This document shows positions 53,930-61,452 of a stretch of DNA of 64,000 nt, piece after piece; positions within the stretch are counted from its first letter, which is position 1; each line of letters starts with the position of its first letter. The DNA is from Flavivirga abyssicola (GTDB lineage Bacteria; Bacteroidota; Bacteroidia; Flavobacteriales; Flavobacteriaceae). The notes under the pieces are model-generated. The model ran no database searches. It was given only the letters and a program-made list of their open reading frames with translations, and was not told where the DNA came from. A program made the position numbers and the translations under genes. Location: the NCBI RefSeq assembly GCF_030540775.2, contig NZ_CP141266.1, forward strand, positions 1,351,001 through 1,415,000, written 5' to 3'.

Positions 53930-56167
53930 TTATCTCTTTTTCTTCTTATTCCCAAAAATTCTTTTAAAAAACCCATCTCGCTTTTCTGGATTACAATCCA
54001 AATCATCTAACACTTCCTGAGAAGGTGTTTCAAACTGACTTTTTGTAATGCTATTAAAACGCACATCTGCATTCATCTTTTGATAAAACTTAGCAAAAAT
54101 CGGTAACGCCGAATGAGCGCCTTGTCCTATTCCTGTAGATTTAAATCCTATGCTATGGTTATCATTGCCAACCCACGTTACAGTAACAAGTTTGGGCGTA
54201 ATACCCACAAACCAACCATCCTTATTATTTTGAGTTGTCCCAGTTTTTCCGGCAATGTCATTTTTAAGCTGGTATGTTGTTCTTAATCTGAATGCTGTTC
54301 CTGTATTAACTGTAGACTGCATCATTTTCAGCATCACCTGTCTAGTGTAATCACTATAAACTTTTTCCTTGCTAACTTCTGGTTTAAAGGAAGCTATTAT
54401 ATTTCCTTCTTTATCTTCAATTTTCGTTATCGCATAAGGCTTAGCACTTTTACTATCATTCACATAACCCGTATAAGCACCTGTGAGTTCTTTCAAATTA
54501 ATCTCTGCAACACCTAAAGCTAACGATGGTTTCTCTGGAAGGTCTTTAGAAATTCCCATTTTTTTAGCTTGTTCTATAACACTCTCAATGCCTACTTTAT
54601 TTAAAACCTTTACCGCAATGGTATTTACCGAATTACTTAATGCCGTTTCTAAATTATAGTTAAGATGTTCTGTGTCTTCATCCTTTCCAGAGTTCGTGGG
54701 CGTCCAGTTATCAAAATCTGTATAGGTGACTTCAGATAATGAAAAATAAGTACAAGGTTTCATACCATTTTCAATGGCTGTGGTGTATACAAAGGGTTTG
54801 AATGTAGAACCTACCTGTCGTTCGCTTTGAGACACATGATCATATTTAAAAAAACGAAAATCAATGCCTCCTAAATAAGCTCTTATGGCTCCTGTTTGAG
54901 GTTCTATGGATAGCATGCCCGTATTTAAAAACTTTAAATAATGCTTTAAACTATCAACAGTAGATACGTTTTTAATGGTATTTTCTCCCCATGTAAACAA
55001 TTCCGTTTTACGTTTTACAGATAACGAATCTAATATCTGTGCTTCAGTTAACCCTGATTTTTTATACGATTTATAAGCTGGAAGTTTTCTTAAGGCGGTT
55101 TGAATAATATTTTTATTTGCAAGCCACGGTGCGGATTTTCCAAAGGATTTTTCATGAGCCTTTTGCAAACTAGAAAGATGTTCTTTCATAGCAGTTTCAG
55201 CAAGTGCTTGCATGTCTGAATCTAAAGTTGTGTGTACAATCAAACCATCTCTATACAAATCGTACGAGTCGCCATTTGCTTTTTTCAGCGTATCTAATAT
55301 CCTTGCTAATTCTCTTTTTACCTCAGCTCTAAAATAGGGGGCTAATCCTACATCGTGATGAAACGATTTATAGTTTAAAACAATATCTTGTTTTGTAAAT
55401 AAATCAACCGAATCCTGAGATAAATACCCATACTTTAACATTTGCTGAAAAACCACGTTCCGTCGAGATTGGCTTCGCTCTAAATAAAGCCTTGGATTAT
55501 AAGAGTTCGTTGCCTTTAAAGTGCCAACAAGTGTAGCTGCTTCTAAATGCGTTAATGCTGATGCTTGTTTATTGAAAAACTTAAGCGAAGCACTTTCAAC
55601 ACCATACGTATTATCGGGAAAGGGCACCGTATTAAGATAAAGCGTTAAAATATCTTCTTTAGAATAAATAGCTTCAATACGTTTTGCTATAATAGACTCC
55701 TTAAACTTATTAATTAACATACTAAATACAGCATGTTTCTTTCTTCCAAATAAGTTTTTAGCCAATTGAAGCGTAATGGTACTACCGCCTCCTGCCGATT
55801 TATCTCTTAAAATAATACTTTTAAAAAGTACACGAAGCAAACTCACATTATCAACACCATCATGCTCATAAAAACGAACATCTTCTGTTGCTATTAATGC
55901 ATCAATAAGGTGTTTTGGTAAATCTTTAAAAGTTAAAGGTTGCCTATCGTAAATATAGTACTTGCCTATTAACTTACTGTCTTTATCTAGGACTTGTGTT
56001 GCCTCGGCTTGTTTAATAGAACTTAAATCTGCTTCGGTAGGTAGTTTTCCGAAAAAGCCTAAAAGGACACTTATGTATATGATAGCAAAAAAAATAATCA
56101 CAGAGGCACAAACCAGCATGAACCACTTAACCCATTTCTTTTTCAATAACGATACAATCCAATTCAT
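53930..56167 (-). CDS. Bifunctional penicillin-binding protein 1A
   Basis: 745 residues. One N-terminal transmembrane anchor (16-40). GT51 transglycosylase domain with catalytic Glu95 in ATEDVRFYEHDGV and GGGSTITLQLAKNLF (126-140). Transpeptidase domain with Ser454-x-x-Lys457 (GSTFKPF), Ser513-x-Asn515 (SNSVNT) and Lys641-Thr-Gly (GKTGTTQNNKDGWFVG). It polymerises and cross-links peptidoglycan in the periplasm. Length and motif order match class A PBPs. It is head-to-tail with hflX upstream after 69 bp. Confidence 0.96.
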   Translation of the reverse strand: MNWIVSLLKKKWVKWFMLVCASVIIFFAIIYISVLLGFFGKLPTEADLSSIKQAEATQVLDKDSKLIGKYYIYDRQPLTFKDLPKHLIDALIATEDVRFYEHDGVDNVSLLRVLFKSIILRDKSAGGGSTITLQLAKNLFGRKKHAVFSMLINKFKESIIAKRIEAIYSKEDILTLYLNTVPFPDNTYGVESASLKFFNKQASALTHLEAATLVGTLKATNSYNPRLYLERSQSRRNVVFQQMLKYGYLSQDSVDLFTKQDIVLNYKSFHHDVGLAPYFRAEVKRELARILDTLKKANGDSYDLYRDGLIVHTTLDSDMQALAETAMKEHLSSLQKAHEKSFGKSAPWLANKNIIQTALRKLPAYKSYKKSGLTEAQILDSLSVKRKTELFTWGENTIKNVSTVDSLKHYLKFLNTGMLSIEPQTGAIRAYLGGIDFRFFKYDHVSQSERQVGSTFKPFVYTTAIENGMKPCTYFSLSEVTYTDFDNWTPTNSGKDEDTEHLNYNLETALSNSVNTIAVKVLNKVGIESVIEQAKKMGISKDLPEKPSLALGVAEINLKELTGAYTGYVNDSKSAKPYAITKIEDKEGNIIASFKPEVSKEKVYSDYTRQVMLKMMQSTVNTGTAFRLRTTYQLKNDIAGKTGTTQNNKDGWFVGITPKLVTVTWVGNDNHSIGFKSTGIGQGAHSALPIFAKFYQKMNADVRFNSITKSQFETPSQEVLDDLDCNPEKRDGFFKRIFGNKKKKR

Positions 56168-56236
56168 TTTGGGGCTATGCTTTTTTGTTTGCGTTATATC
56201 ATTTTCTCTTGCGACAAATTCAAATTTAAAATGATA

Positions 56237-57457
56237 TTATTTCCCCATATCTTCATAATTATAATCCGGATATAAGAAATGATTATAAGGAAAACGTGTT
56301 ATATGAATGTTTCGAACCTCATCGTAAACACGTTTTTTAAAGTCCTCTAAATTACTTTTATTTATTGCCGAAATAAACAAAGCATTATTACCAACCTTAC
56401 TCATCCAGGTACTTTTCCATTCCTCTAAAGAATAGTGTTTTTCTGTACGTTCCGTTTCTAAATCATCTTCCTCCAAAGGCTCAGCTTCATAGGCATCAAT
56501 TTTATTAAACACCATAATAGTGGGTTTATCACCACTTTTTATTTCACCTAAAATTTTATTTACAGACTCAATATGTTCCTCAAAATTAGGATGCGAAATA
56601 TCAACAACATGTAGCAATAAATCGGCTTCTCTAACTTCATCCAGCGTACTTTTAAAACTATCTACCAATTGAGTAGGTAACTTTCTTATAAACCCAACTG
56701 TATCACTTAATAAAAACGGTAAGTTTTGAATCACAACCTTTCTAACCGTAGTATCTAAAGTGGCAAATAACTTGTTTTCGGCAAAAACTTCACTTTTACT
56801 TACTACATTCATTAACGTAGATTTCCCAACGTTCGTATAACCCACCAATGCCACACGCACCATTTTACCACGATTACCTCGCTGTACGGCCATTTGCTTA
56901 TCAATGGTTTTTATACGTGCCTTTAGCAACGCTATTTTATCACGTACAATACGTCTATCCGTTTCAATTTCGGTTTCACCAGGACCACGCATTCCAATAC
57001 CCCCTTTTTGTCGTTCAAGGTGTGTCCACATCCCTCTTAATCGTGGGAGCAAGTATTCACATTGCGCCAACTCTACCTGGGTTCTGGCATAACTTGTTTG
57101 CGCACGCTGTGCAAAAATATCGAGGATTAAATTAGTCCTATCTAATACTTTAACATTAAGTATTTTACTAATATTTCGTTCTTGTGCCGCAGACAATTCA
57201 TCATCAAAAATAGCAGTGCCAACATCGTTTTCCTCTATAAATTGGCGCACATCTTCCATCTTACCAGTACCTATAAATGTTTTAGGGTTTGGCATATCCA
57301 TTTTCTGAGTAAAACGCTTTATAGCATACCCCCCGGCAGTAAAGGTTAAAAACTCCAATTCATCTAAATACTCTTTTGATTTTACCTCATCCTGATCTTT
57401 AGTAATAATGCCTATTAAAACAGCTTTTTCTAAAGCCATATCTTTCTTTTCTATCAT
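56237..57457 (-). CDS. hflX: GTPase HflX
   Basis: 406 residues. N-terminal HflX domain (KFT-type LEFLTFTAGGYAIKRFTQKM, IGTGKMEDVRQFI), a helical linker with QKGGIGMRGPGETEIETDRR, then the G domain: Walker A GYTNVGKSTLMN, switch LFATLDTTVRK, DTVGFIRKLPTQLV and NKID. It splits stalled ribosomes and helps rescue under stress. Start ATG at 57457; the divergent EEP-family gene starts 62 bp away. Confidence 0.96.
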   Translation of the reverse strand: MIEKKDMALEKAVLIGIITKDQDEVKSKEYLDELEFLTFTAGGYAIKRFTQKMDMPNPKTFIGTGKMEDVRQFIEENDVGTAIFDDELSAAQERNISKILNVKVLDRTNLILDIFAQRAQTSYARTQVELAQCEYLLPRLRGMWTHLERQKGGIGMRGPGETEIETDRRIVRDKIALLKARIKTIDKQMAVQRGNRGKMVRVALVGYTNVGKSTLMNVVSKSEVFAENKLFATLDTTVRKVVIQNLPFLLSDTVGFIRKLPTQLVDSFKSTLDEVREADLLLHVVDISHPNFEEHIESVNKILGEIKSGDKPTIMVFNKIDAYEAEPLEEDDLETERTEKHYSLEEWKSTWMSKVGNNALFISAINKSNLEDFKKRVYDEVRNIHITRFPYNHFLYPDYNYEDMGK

Positions 57458-57519
57458 GTTGCAAAGTTAAACATTTACAGGTATTATTATTTTTATATTT
57501 TTAATCCTATTTTTGATTT

Positions 57520-58488
57520 ATGACAGACGCTTTAGAAGACATTCCCATACGTGACGATTTGCAAACCGTAGCATTTTATAACCTTGAAAATTTATTTGAT
57601 ACTACGGAAGATAAACACACCCACGACAATGATTTTTTACCAACTTCGGTAAAAAAATGGACCCCCAAACGTTATAAAAATAAACTCAAAAAACTGGGCT
57701 TCGCCATTTCTAATATCGGGAGACACGAAACAGGAAAATATCCTGCCATTGTGGGATTGGCCGAAGTTGAAAACGCTTCTGTTATTGAAGATTTAATAAA
57801 CTCTGAACATTTAGAGGACTGTAATTACGATTATGTGCATTACGATTCTTTAGATGAACGTGGGATTGATGTCGCTTTATTATATGATGCCAATGCTTTT
57901 GAAGTGACTGGTTCTGAAACTTTTACTATCCAGTTATTTGATGATGATGGCTCGCCGGATTACACACGAGATATCTTACTGGTTTCTGGTCTACTTGATG
58001 GCGAAGCCATTCATGTTATTGTAAACCATTGGTCGTCTAGACGTGAGGGTGAAAAGGAAACAGAACATAAGCGTATGGCTTCGTCTGATAAAGCCGCAGA
58101 AGTTATTTCCATGCTTCGCGATGATAATCCGGATGCTAAAATTATTGTTATTGGTGATTTTAATGACGATCCTTCCAGCAAAAGTATTAAACAACTTGTT
58201 GAGGGTTCTAATTTATACAACCCTATGGAAGTCTTACGATCTTACAATAGAGGAACGACAAACCACAACCGACGGTGGAACTTATTCGATCAGATTTTAT
58301 TTTCAACTAATTTTTTTAAAAGCACAACGGATAAATTCAAGTTTAGCACCGCCAATATTTTTGATGAAGATTTCCTAAAACTCTTTAATGGAAGATACAA
58401 AGGCACACCTTTTAGAACCTTTGTTGGTAAGAGATACAAAGGTGGTTATAGTGACCACTTTCCTGTGTATGCTATTTTTAAGAAGTAA
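57520..58488 (+). CDS. Endonuclease/exonuclease/phosphatase family protein
   Basis: 322 residues of the EEP (DNase I-like) fold. Motifs in order: VAFYNLENLFDTTED, VGLAEVENASVIEDL (metal Glu), VIVNHWSSRREGE (catalytic His), IVIGDFNDDPSSKSI (Asp-x-Asn) and GGYSDHFPVYAIF (terminal Asp-His). No signal peptide is seen. Substrate (nucleic acid, nucleotide or phosphoester) is not evident. Divergent from hflX. Confidence 0.9.
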   Translation: MTDALEDIPIRDDLQTVAFYNLENLFDTTEDKHTHDNDFLPTSVKKWTPKRYKNKLKKLGFAISNIGRHETGKYPAIVGLAEVENASVIEDLINSEHLEDCNYDYVHYDSLDERGIDVALLYDANAFEVTGSETFTIQLFDDDGSPDYTRDILLVSGLLDGEAIHVIVNHWSSRREGEKETEHKRMASSDKAAEVISMLRDDNPDAKIIVIGDFNDDPSSKSIKQLVEGSNLYNPMEVLRSYNRGTTNHNRRWNLFDQILFSTNFFKSTTDKFKFSTANIFDEDFLKLFNGRYKGTPFRTFVGKRYKGGYSDHFPVYAIFKK

Positions 58489-58495
58489 TGTCTCT

Positions 58496-59256
58496 CCAAA
58501 GAACATAGATCGCTTTGCTGTTAGAGTCAAGAATATAGACTTGTTTATAGTTAAGTATATAGCATTGTAACTCACAGTTTATAAGAGTGGCTCAAAAATA
58601 TGACATGTCGTTGCGAAGGAGGCACGACTGTGGCAATCTGTTATCATTTCCAAAGAACATAGACTGCTTTGCTGTTAGAGTCAAGAATCAAGACTTGTTT
58701 ATAGTAAGCATATAGCATTGTAACTCGCAATTTAAAGAATAGCTCAAAAATATGACATGTCGTTGCGAAGGAGACACGACTGTGGCAATCTGTTATCATC
58801 TTCAAAGAACATAGACTGCTTTGCTGTTAGAGTCAAGAATATAGACTTGTTTATAGTTAAGTATATAACATTGTAACTCACAGTTTATAAGAGTGGCTCA
58901 AAAATATGACATGTCGTTGCGAAGGAGGCACGACTGTGGCAATCTGTTATCATTTCCAAAGAACATAGACTGCTTTGCTGTTAGAGTCAAGAATCAAGAC
59001 TTGTTTATAGTAAGCATATAGCATTGTAACTCGCAATTTATAAGAGTGGCTCAAAAATATGACGTGTCATGGCAAAGGAAGCACGACTGTGGCAATCTGT
59101 TATCATCTCCAAAGAACATAGACCGCTTTGCTGTTAGAGTCAAGAATATAGACTTGTTTATAGTTAAGTATATAGCATTGTAACTCACAGTTTATAAGAG
59201 TGCTCCAAAAATATGACATATCATGGCAAAGGAAGCACGACTGTGGCAATCTGTTA
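58496..59256. repeat. Five tandem ~153-bp repeats with A-B-A-B-A structure
   Basis: Units begin at 58496, 58650, 58802, 58956 and 59109 with CCAAAGAACATAGA (TCAAAG in the third). Units 1, 3 and 5 read AGAATATAGACTTG and TTAAGTATATA; units 2 and 4 read AGAATCAAGACTTG and TAAGCATATAGC, so the array is a two-unit (about 307 bp) higher-order repeat. Each unit ends with a short palindromic part (GTCGTTGCGAAGGAGGCACG then ACTGTGGCAATCTGTTA) like dispersed Bacteroidota repeats. Small frames inside are not conserved from unit to unit. No gene is supported. Confidence 0.92.
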
Positions 59257-59300
59257 ATAAAAGCTAAGTTGTGATTTAATATTACTGATCCTTAAAGTGG

Positions 59301-59350
59301 ATTCCTGCCTTACTGAAACAAGTTCAGCACAGATCGCAGGAATGACAATA
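59301..59350. repeat. Inverted intergenic element (ATTCCTGC / GCAGGAAT)
   Basis: ATTCCTGCC at 59301 and GCAGGAAT at 59335-59345 form a hairpin with a 27-base interior, followed by GACAATA. The ending matches the element at the start of the window. Confidence 0.65.
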
Positions 59351-59354
59351 TGTC

Positions 59355-59732
59355 CTAAGCCGCCTGAGACACAACATAACTCAACCCCAAAGCTGCAATA
59401 GGCAAAAACCAAAGCAACCAAATATTATAATGCTGCGTTCTTTTCTTATTCATTTTTGCATTTATCATCATGCGTTTTTTGCCTGTGTACTGCATCCAGT
59501 TTTTAAAATAAATAAATACAGAAATTAAAGTAAATAATGTCCATGCTTTGGTAGACGACATAGTTACCATATGCATTTGCCTAAAAAAGCCTGCAAAGAA
59601 AACACCCAAAAGCAATAGTAACGAAACCTGTAAAAGCGTTACATAAGTAATGGCTATGTTGTTAGCTTTTTGCTTGTACTTTGTTTTGTATTGCGAGAAC
59701 ATATTATAGAATAAGATATCGAATAGATTCAT
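59355..59732 (-). CDS. Small three-span membrane protein, unknown
   Basis: 125 residues with three hydrophobic segments (VTLLQVSLLLLLGVFFAGFF, AWTLFTLISVFIYFKNW, IWLLWFLPIAALGLSYVV) separated by basic loops (KYKQKANN, GKKRMMINAKMNKKR). Inner membrane by prediction. It is transcribed away from cas1 and occupies the place where cas9 would normally stand. Nothing links it to CRISPR except position. Family not recognised. Confidence 0.7.
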   Translation of the reverse strand: MNLFDILFYNMFSQYKTKYKQKANNIAITYVTLLQVSLLLLLGVFFAGFFRQMHMVTMSSTKAWTLFTLISVFIYFKNWMQYTGKKRMMINAKMNKKRTQHYNIWLLWFLPIAALGLSYVVSQAA

Positions 59733-59928
59733 TGTGGCTTCCTATTTAAAAACCAAAACTACGGTAAATAATTAATACAGATGGAATCTAGCTTGTAAAC
59801 ACTATAAAAGGAACATTATTACTAATTACAGATATCCGTAAAATATTAGATGTTATTCTCAGTACTTTTATTAACTCTCTTAGGGTCAGGCTAATTAGAT
59901 AATTATTATTTAATAATTCCAATTAACA

Positions 59929-60813
59929 ATGATTAAAAAGACGTTATTATTCTCCAATAAATGCTCGCTTACCACGAAACACGAACAATTAGTTGTTAAA
60001 TCGCAAACAAGAGATACAACCATCCCTATAGAAGACATTGGGTTTATAGTCATTGATAATCCAGAGATATACATAAGTATAACCACTTTAAATTTGCTCA
60101 TTGCAAATAACGTATCTGTAATAATTTGCAATAAAACACATTTACCAAATGGTATGTTTTTAAATTTAAACAGCCATCATATTCAACAAGAAATCTTTAA
60201 ACACCAAGTTGAGGCAAGTCTCCCACTAAAAAAGCAATTATGGCAACAAACTATTATTGAAAAAATTAAAAACCAGGGAATTTTATTAGAAAAAATAACA
60301 CAGTCAAAAAACAAATTTGATTTTTTAGCGGGTAAAGTATTAAGTGGAGATACTTCCAATATGGAAGCTGTAGCCGCTAATTTTTACTGGAAATCTTTTT
60401 TTGAAATTAATTTTAAAAGGGAACGTTTCGGGAATTACCCAAACAATTTTTTAAACTATGGTTACGCCATTTTAAGGGCTGCTACAGCCAGAGCCTTATC
60501 TGGTAGCGGTCTGTTAAATACACTAGGTATTCATCATAAAAGTAAATACAACGCCTTTGCATTGGCAGATGATATTATGGAACCCTTTAGACCTATTATA
60601 GACGAAGCTGTTCATACCATAACACAACATTATGACGAGGAAGACTTAAATACAGAAATAAAATCAATCCTTCTTCAAACCTTAACAAGAACTGTTTACT
60701 TTAAAGATGAAAAAAGCCCTTTAATGGTAGCGCTCCAAAAAACAGCCAGTTCTTTACAACAATGCTATGTTGGAAAAAGAAAGAAAATTAAGTACCCTAA
60801 ATTATGGAACTAA
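59929..60813 (+). CDS. cas1: CRISPR integrase Cas1 (type II)
   Basis: 294 residues. With Cas2 it integrates new spacers at the leader-repeat junction. The catalytic set is present: Glu146 (GDTSNMEAVAANFYWKSFF), His202/203 (LGIHHKSKYNAF) and Asp214/215 with MEPFRPIIDE. The length and these motifs are those of type II Cas1. The ATG at 59929 follows a 196-bp gap from the divergent membrane protein gene. It overlaps cas2 by 10 bp. The usual cas9 upstream is missing. Confidence 0.95.
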   Translation: MIKKTLLFSNKCSLTTKHEQLVVKSQTRDTTIPIEDIGFIVIDNPEIYISITTLNLLIANNVSVIICNKTHLPNGMFLNLNSHHIQQEIFKHQVEASLPLKKQLWQQTIIEKIKNQGILLEKITQSKNKFDFLAGKVLSGDTSNMEAVAANFYWKSFFEINFKRERFGNYPNNFLNYGYAILRAATARALSGSGLLNTLGIHHKSKYNAFALADDIMEPFRPIIDEAVHTITQHYDEEDLNTEIKSILLQTLTRTVYFKDEKSPLMVALQKTASSLQQCYVGKRKKIKYPKLWN

Positions 60814-61133
60814 ATGGCTATAGAATTATGTGGTTATTTGTATTTTTTGATTTACCTACCGAAACTGCTAAAGACAGAAAAAATGCTTCTGGTTTTAGGA
60901 AAAACATTTTAAAAGATGGCTTTACCATGATGCAATATTCTGTATATATAAGGCATTGTGCGAGCAGTGAAAGTGCCGATGTACATGAAAAACGTATTAA
61001 AAGATTACTCCCGCCTTTAGGTAAAGTAAGTGTATTACGAATTACAGACAAACAATTTGGTAATATCATGAACTTTTGGGGACGCGCAGAAGTCCCTAAA
61101 GAACCTCCACCTACCCAATTAGAACTCTTTTAA
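60804..61133 (+). CDS. cas2: CRISPR-associated protein Cas2
   Basis: 109 residues, ferredoxin-like fold. WLFVFFDLPTETAKDRKNAS holds the conserved Asp16; GFTMMQYSVYIRHCASSESA and KVSVLRITDKQFGNI follow the family pattern. It bridges two Cas1 dimers in the spacer-integration complex. Start ATG at 60804 lies inside the end of cas1, showing translational coupling. Confidence 0.94.
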   Translation: MELNGYRIMWLFVFFDLPTETAKDRKNASGFRKNILKDGFTMMQYSVYIRHCASSESADVHEKRIKRLLPPLGKVSVLRITDKQFGNIMNFWGRAEVPKEPPPTQLELF

Positions 61134-61199
61134 AATAACCTGAGTTCGACGTAAACTTTATTAAAAACATCTTATATAATCCAATGAAATACAGCTGTT

Positions 61200-61283
61200 T
61201 GTCATGTCGACGGAGCGAAGCATGAGTGACGAGACATCTCATCATGATGAGATTCCTCCTCGTTCCTCGTCAGGAATGACATG
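61200..61283. repeat. Palindromic dispersed repeat between cas2 and array
   Basis: Starts TGTCATGTCGACGGAGCG and ends GGAATGACATGA; inner ATCTCATCATGATGAGAT is a perfect palindrome. Same family look as the GGAATGACA elements at 1-40, 53880 and 59301. Confidence 0.7.
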
Positions 61284-61351
61284 ATTTCTTCTTTAAAACC
61301 TTTTAAGTATATGATTATCAATTTATAATATATCGAACTGACGTTAAAATA

Positions 61352-61400
61352 AAAAAATGCTTCAATCTTGCCTTATCACTGCAAAAAAGAAGCATTTTTT
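61352..61400. terminator. Bidirectional terminator-like hairpin before the array
   Basis: Arms AAAAAATGCTTC (61352-61363) and GAAGCATTTTTT (61389-61400), 12 bases each, with a 25-base loop. Rightward it could end the cas1-cas2 transcript. Leftward it could end a CRISPR precursor or a small RNA; the leftward loop reads GCAGTGATAAGGCAAGATT. Confidence 0.7.
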
Positions 61401-61452
61401 AAAACGATATTCACACCTAATTTATTGATTATTAGAAGACAACAAGTCAACT

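Larger units (their letters stand above)
61134..61452. other. cas2-to-array interval
   Basis: No gene. It contains a palindromic dispersed repeat (61200-61283), a hairpin with T tracts on both strands (61352-61400) and, next to the array, two short stretches resembling the array repeat in opposite orientation: AAAACGATATT at 61401-61411 and ATTAGAAGACAAC at about 61431-61443. It is a candidate leader, or the downstream end of a leftward array transcript. Confidence 0.6.

Noticed and set aside
53815-54006. 63-codon minus-strand frame overlapping the end of the PBP gene
   Set aside because: It is out of frame with the PBP gene and continues into a dispersed repeat element.
58388-58570. Short frames at the start of the tandem repeat array
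   Set aside because: They run from the end of the EEP gene into repeat sequence and are not kept from unit to unit.
59733-59928. Possible tracrRNA between the membrane protein gene and cas1
   Set aside because: Only a 7-9 base resemblance to the repeat end (CAAAACTAC) was found, with no continued pairing and no terminator.
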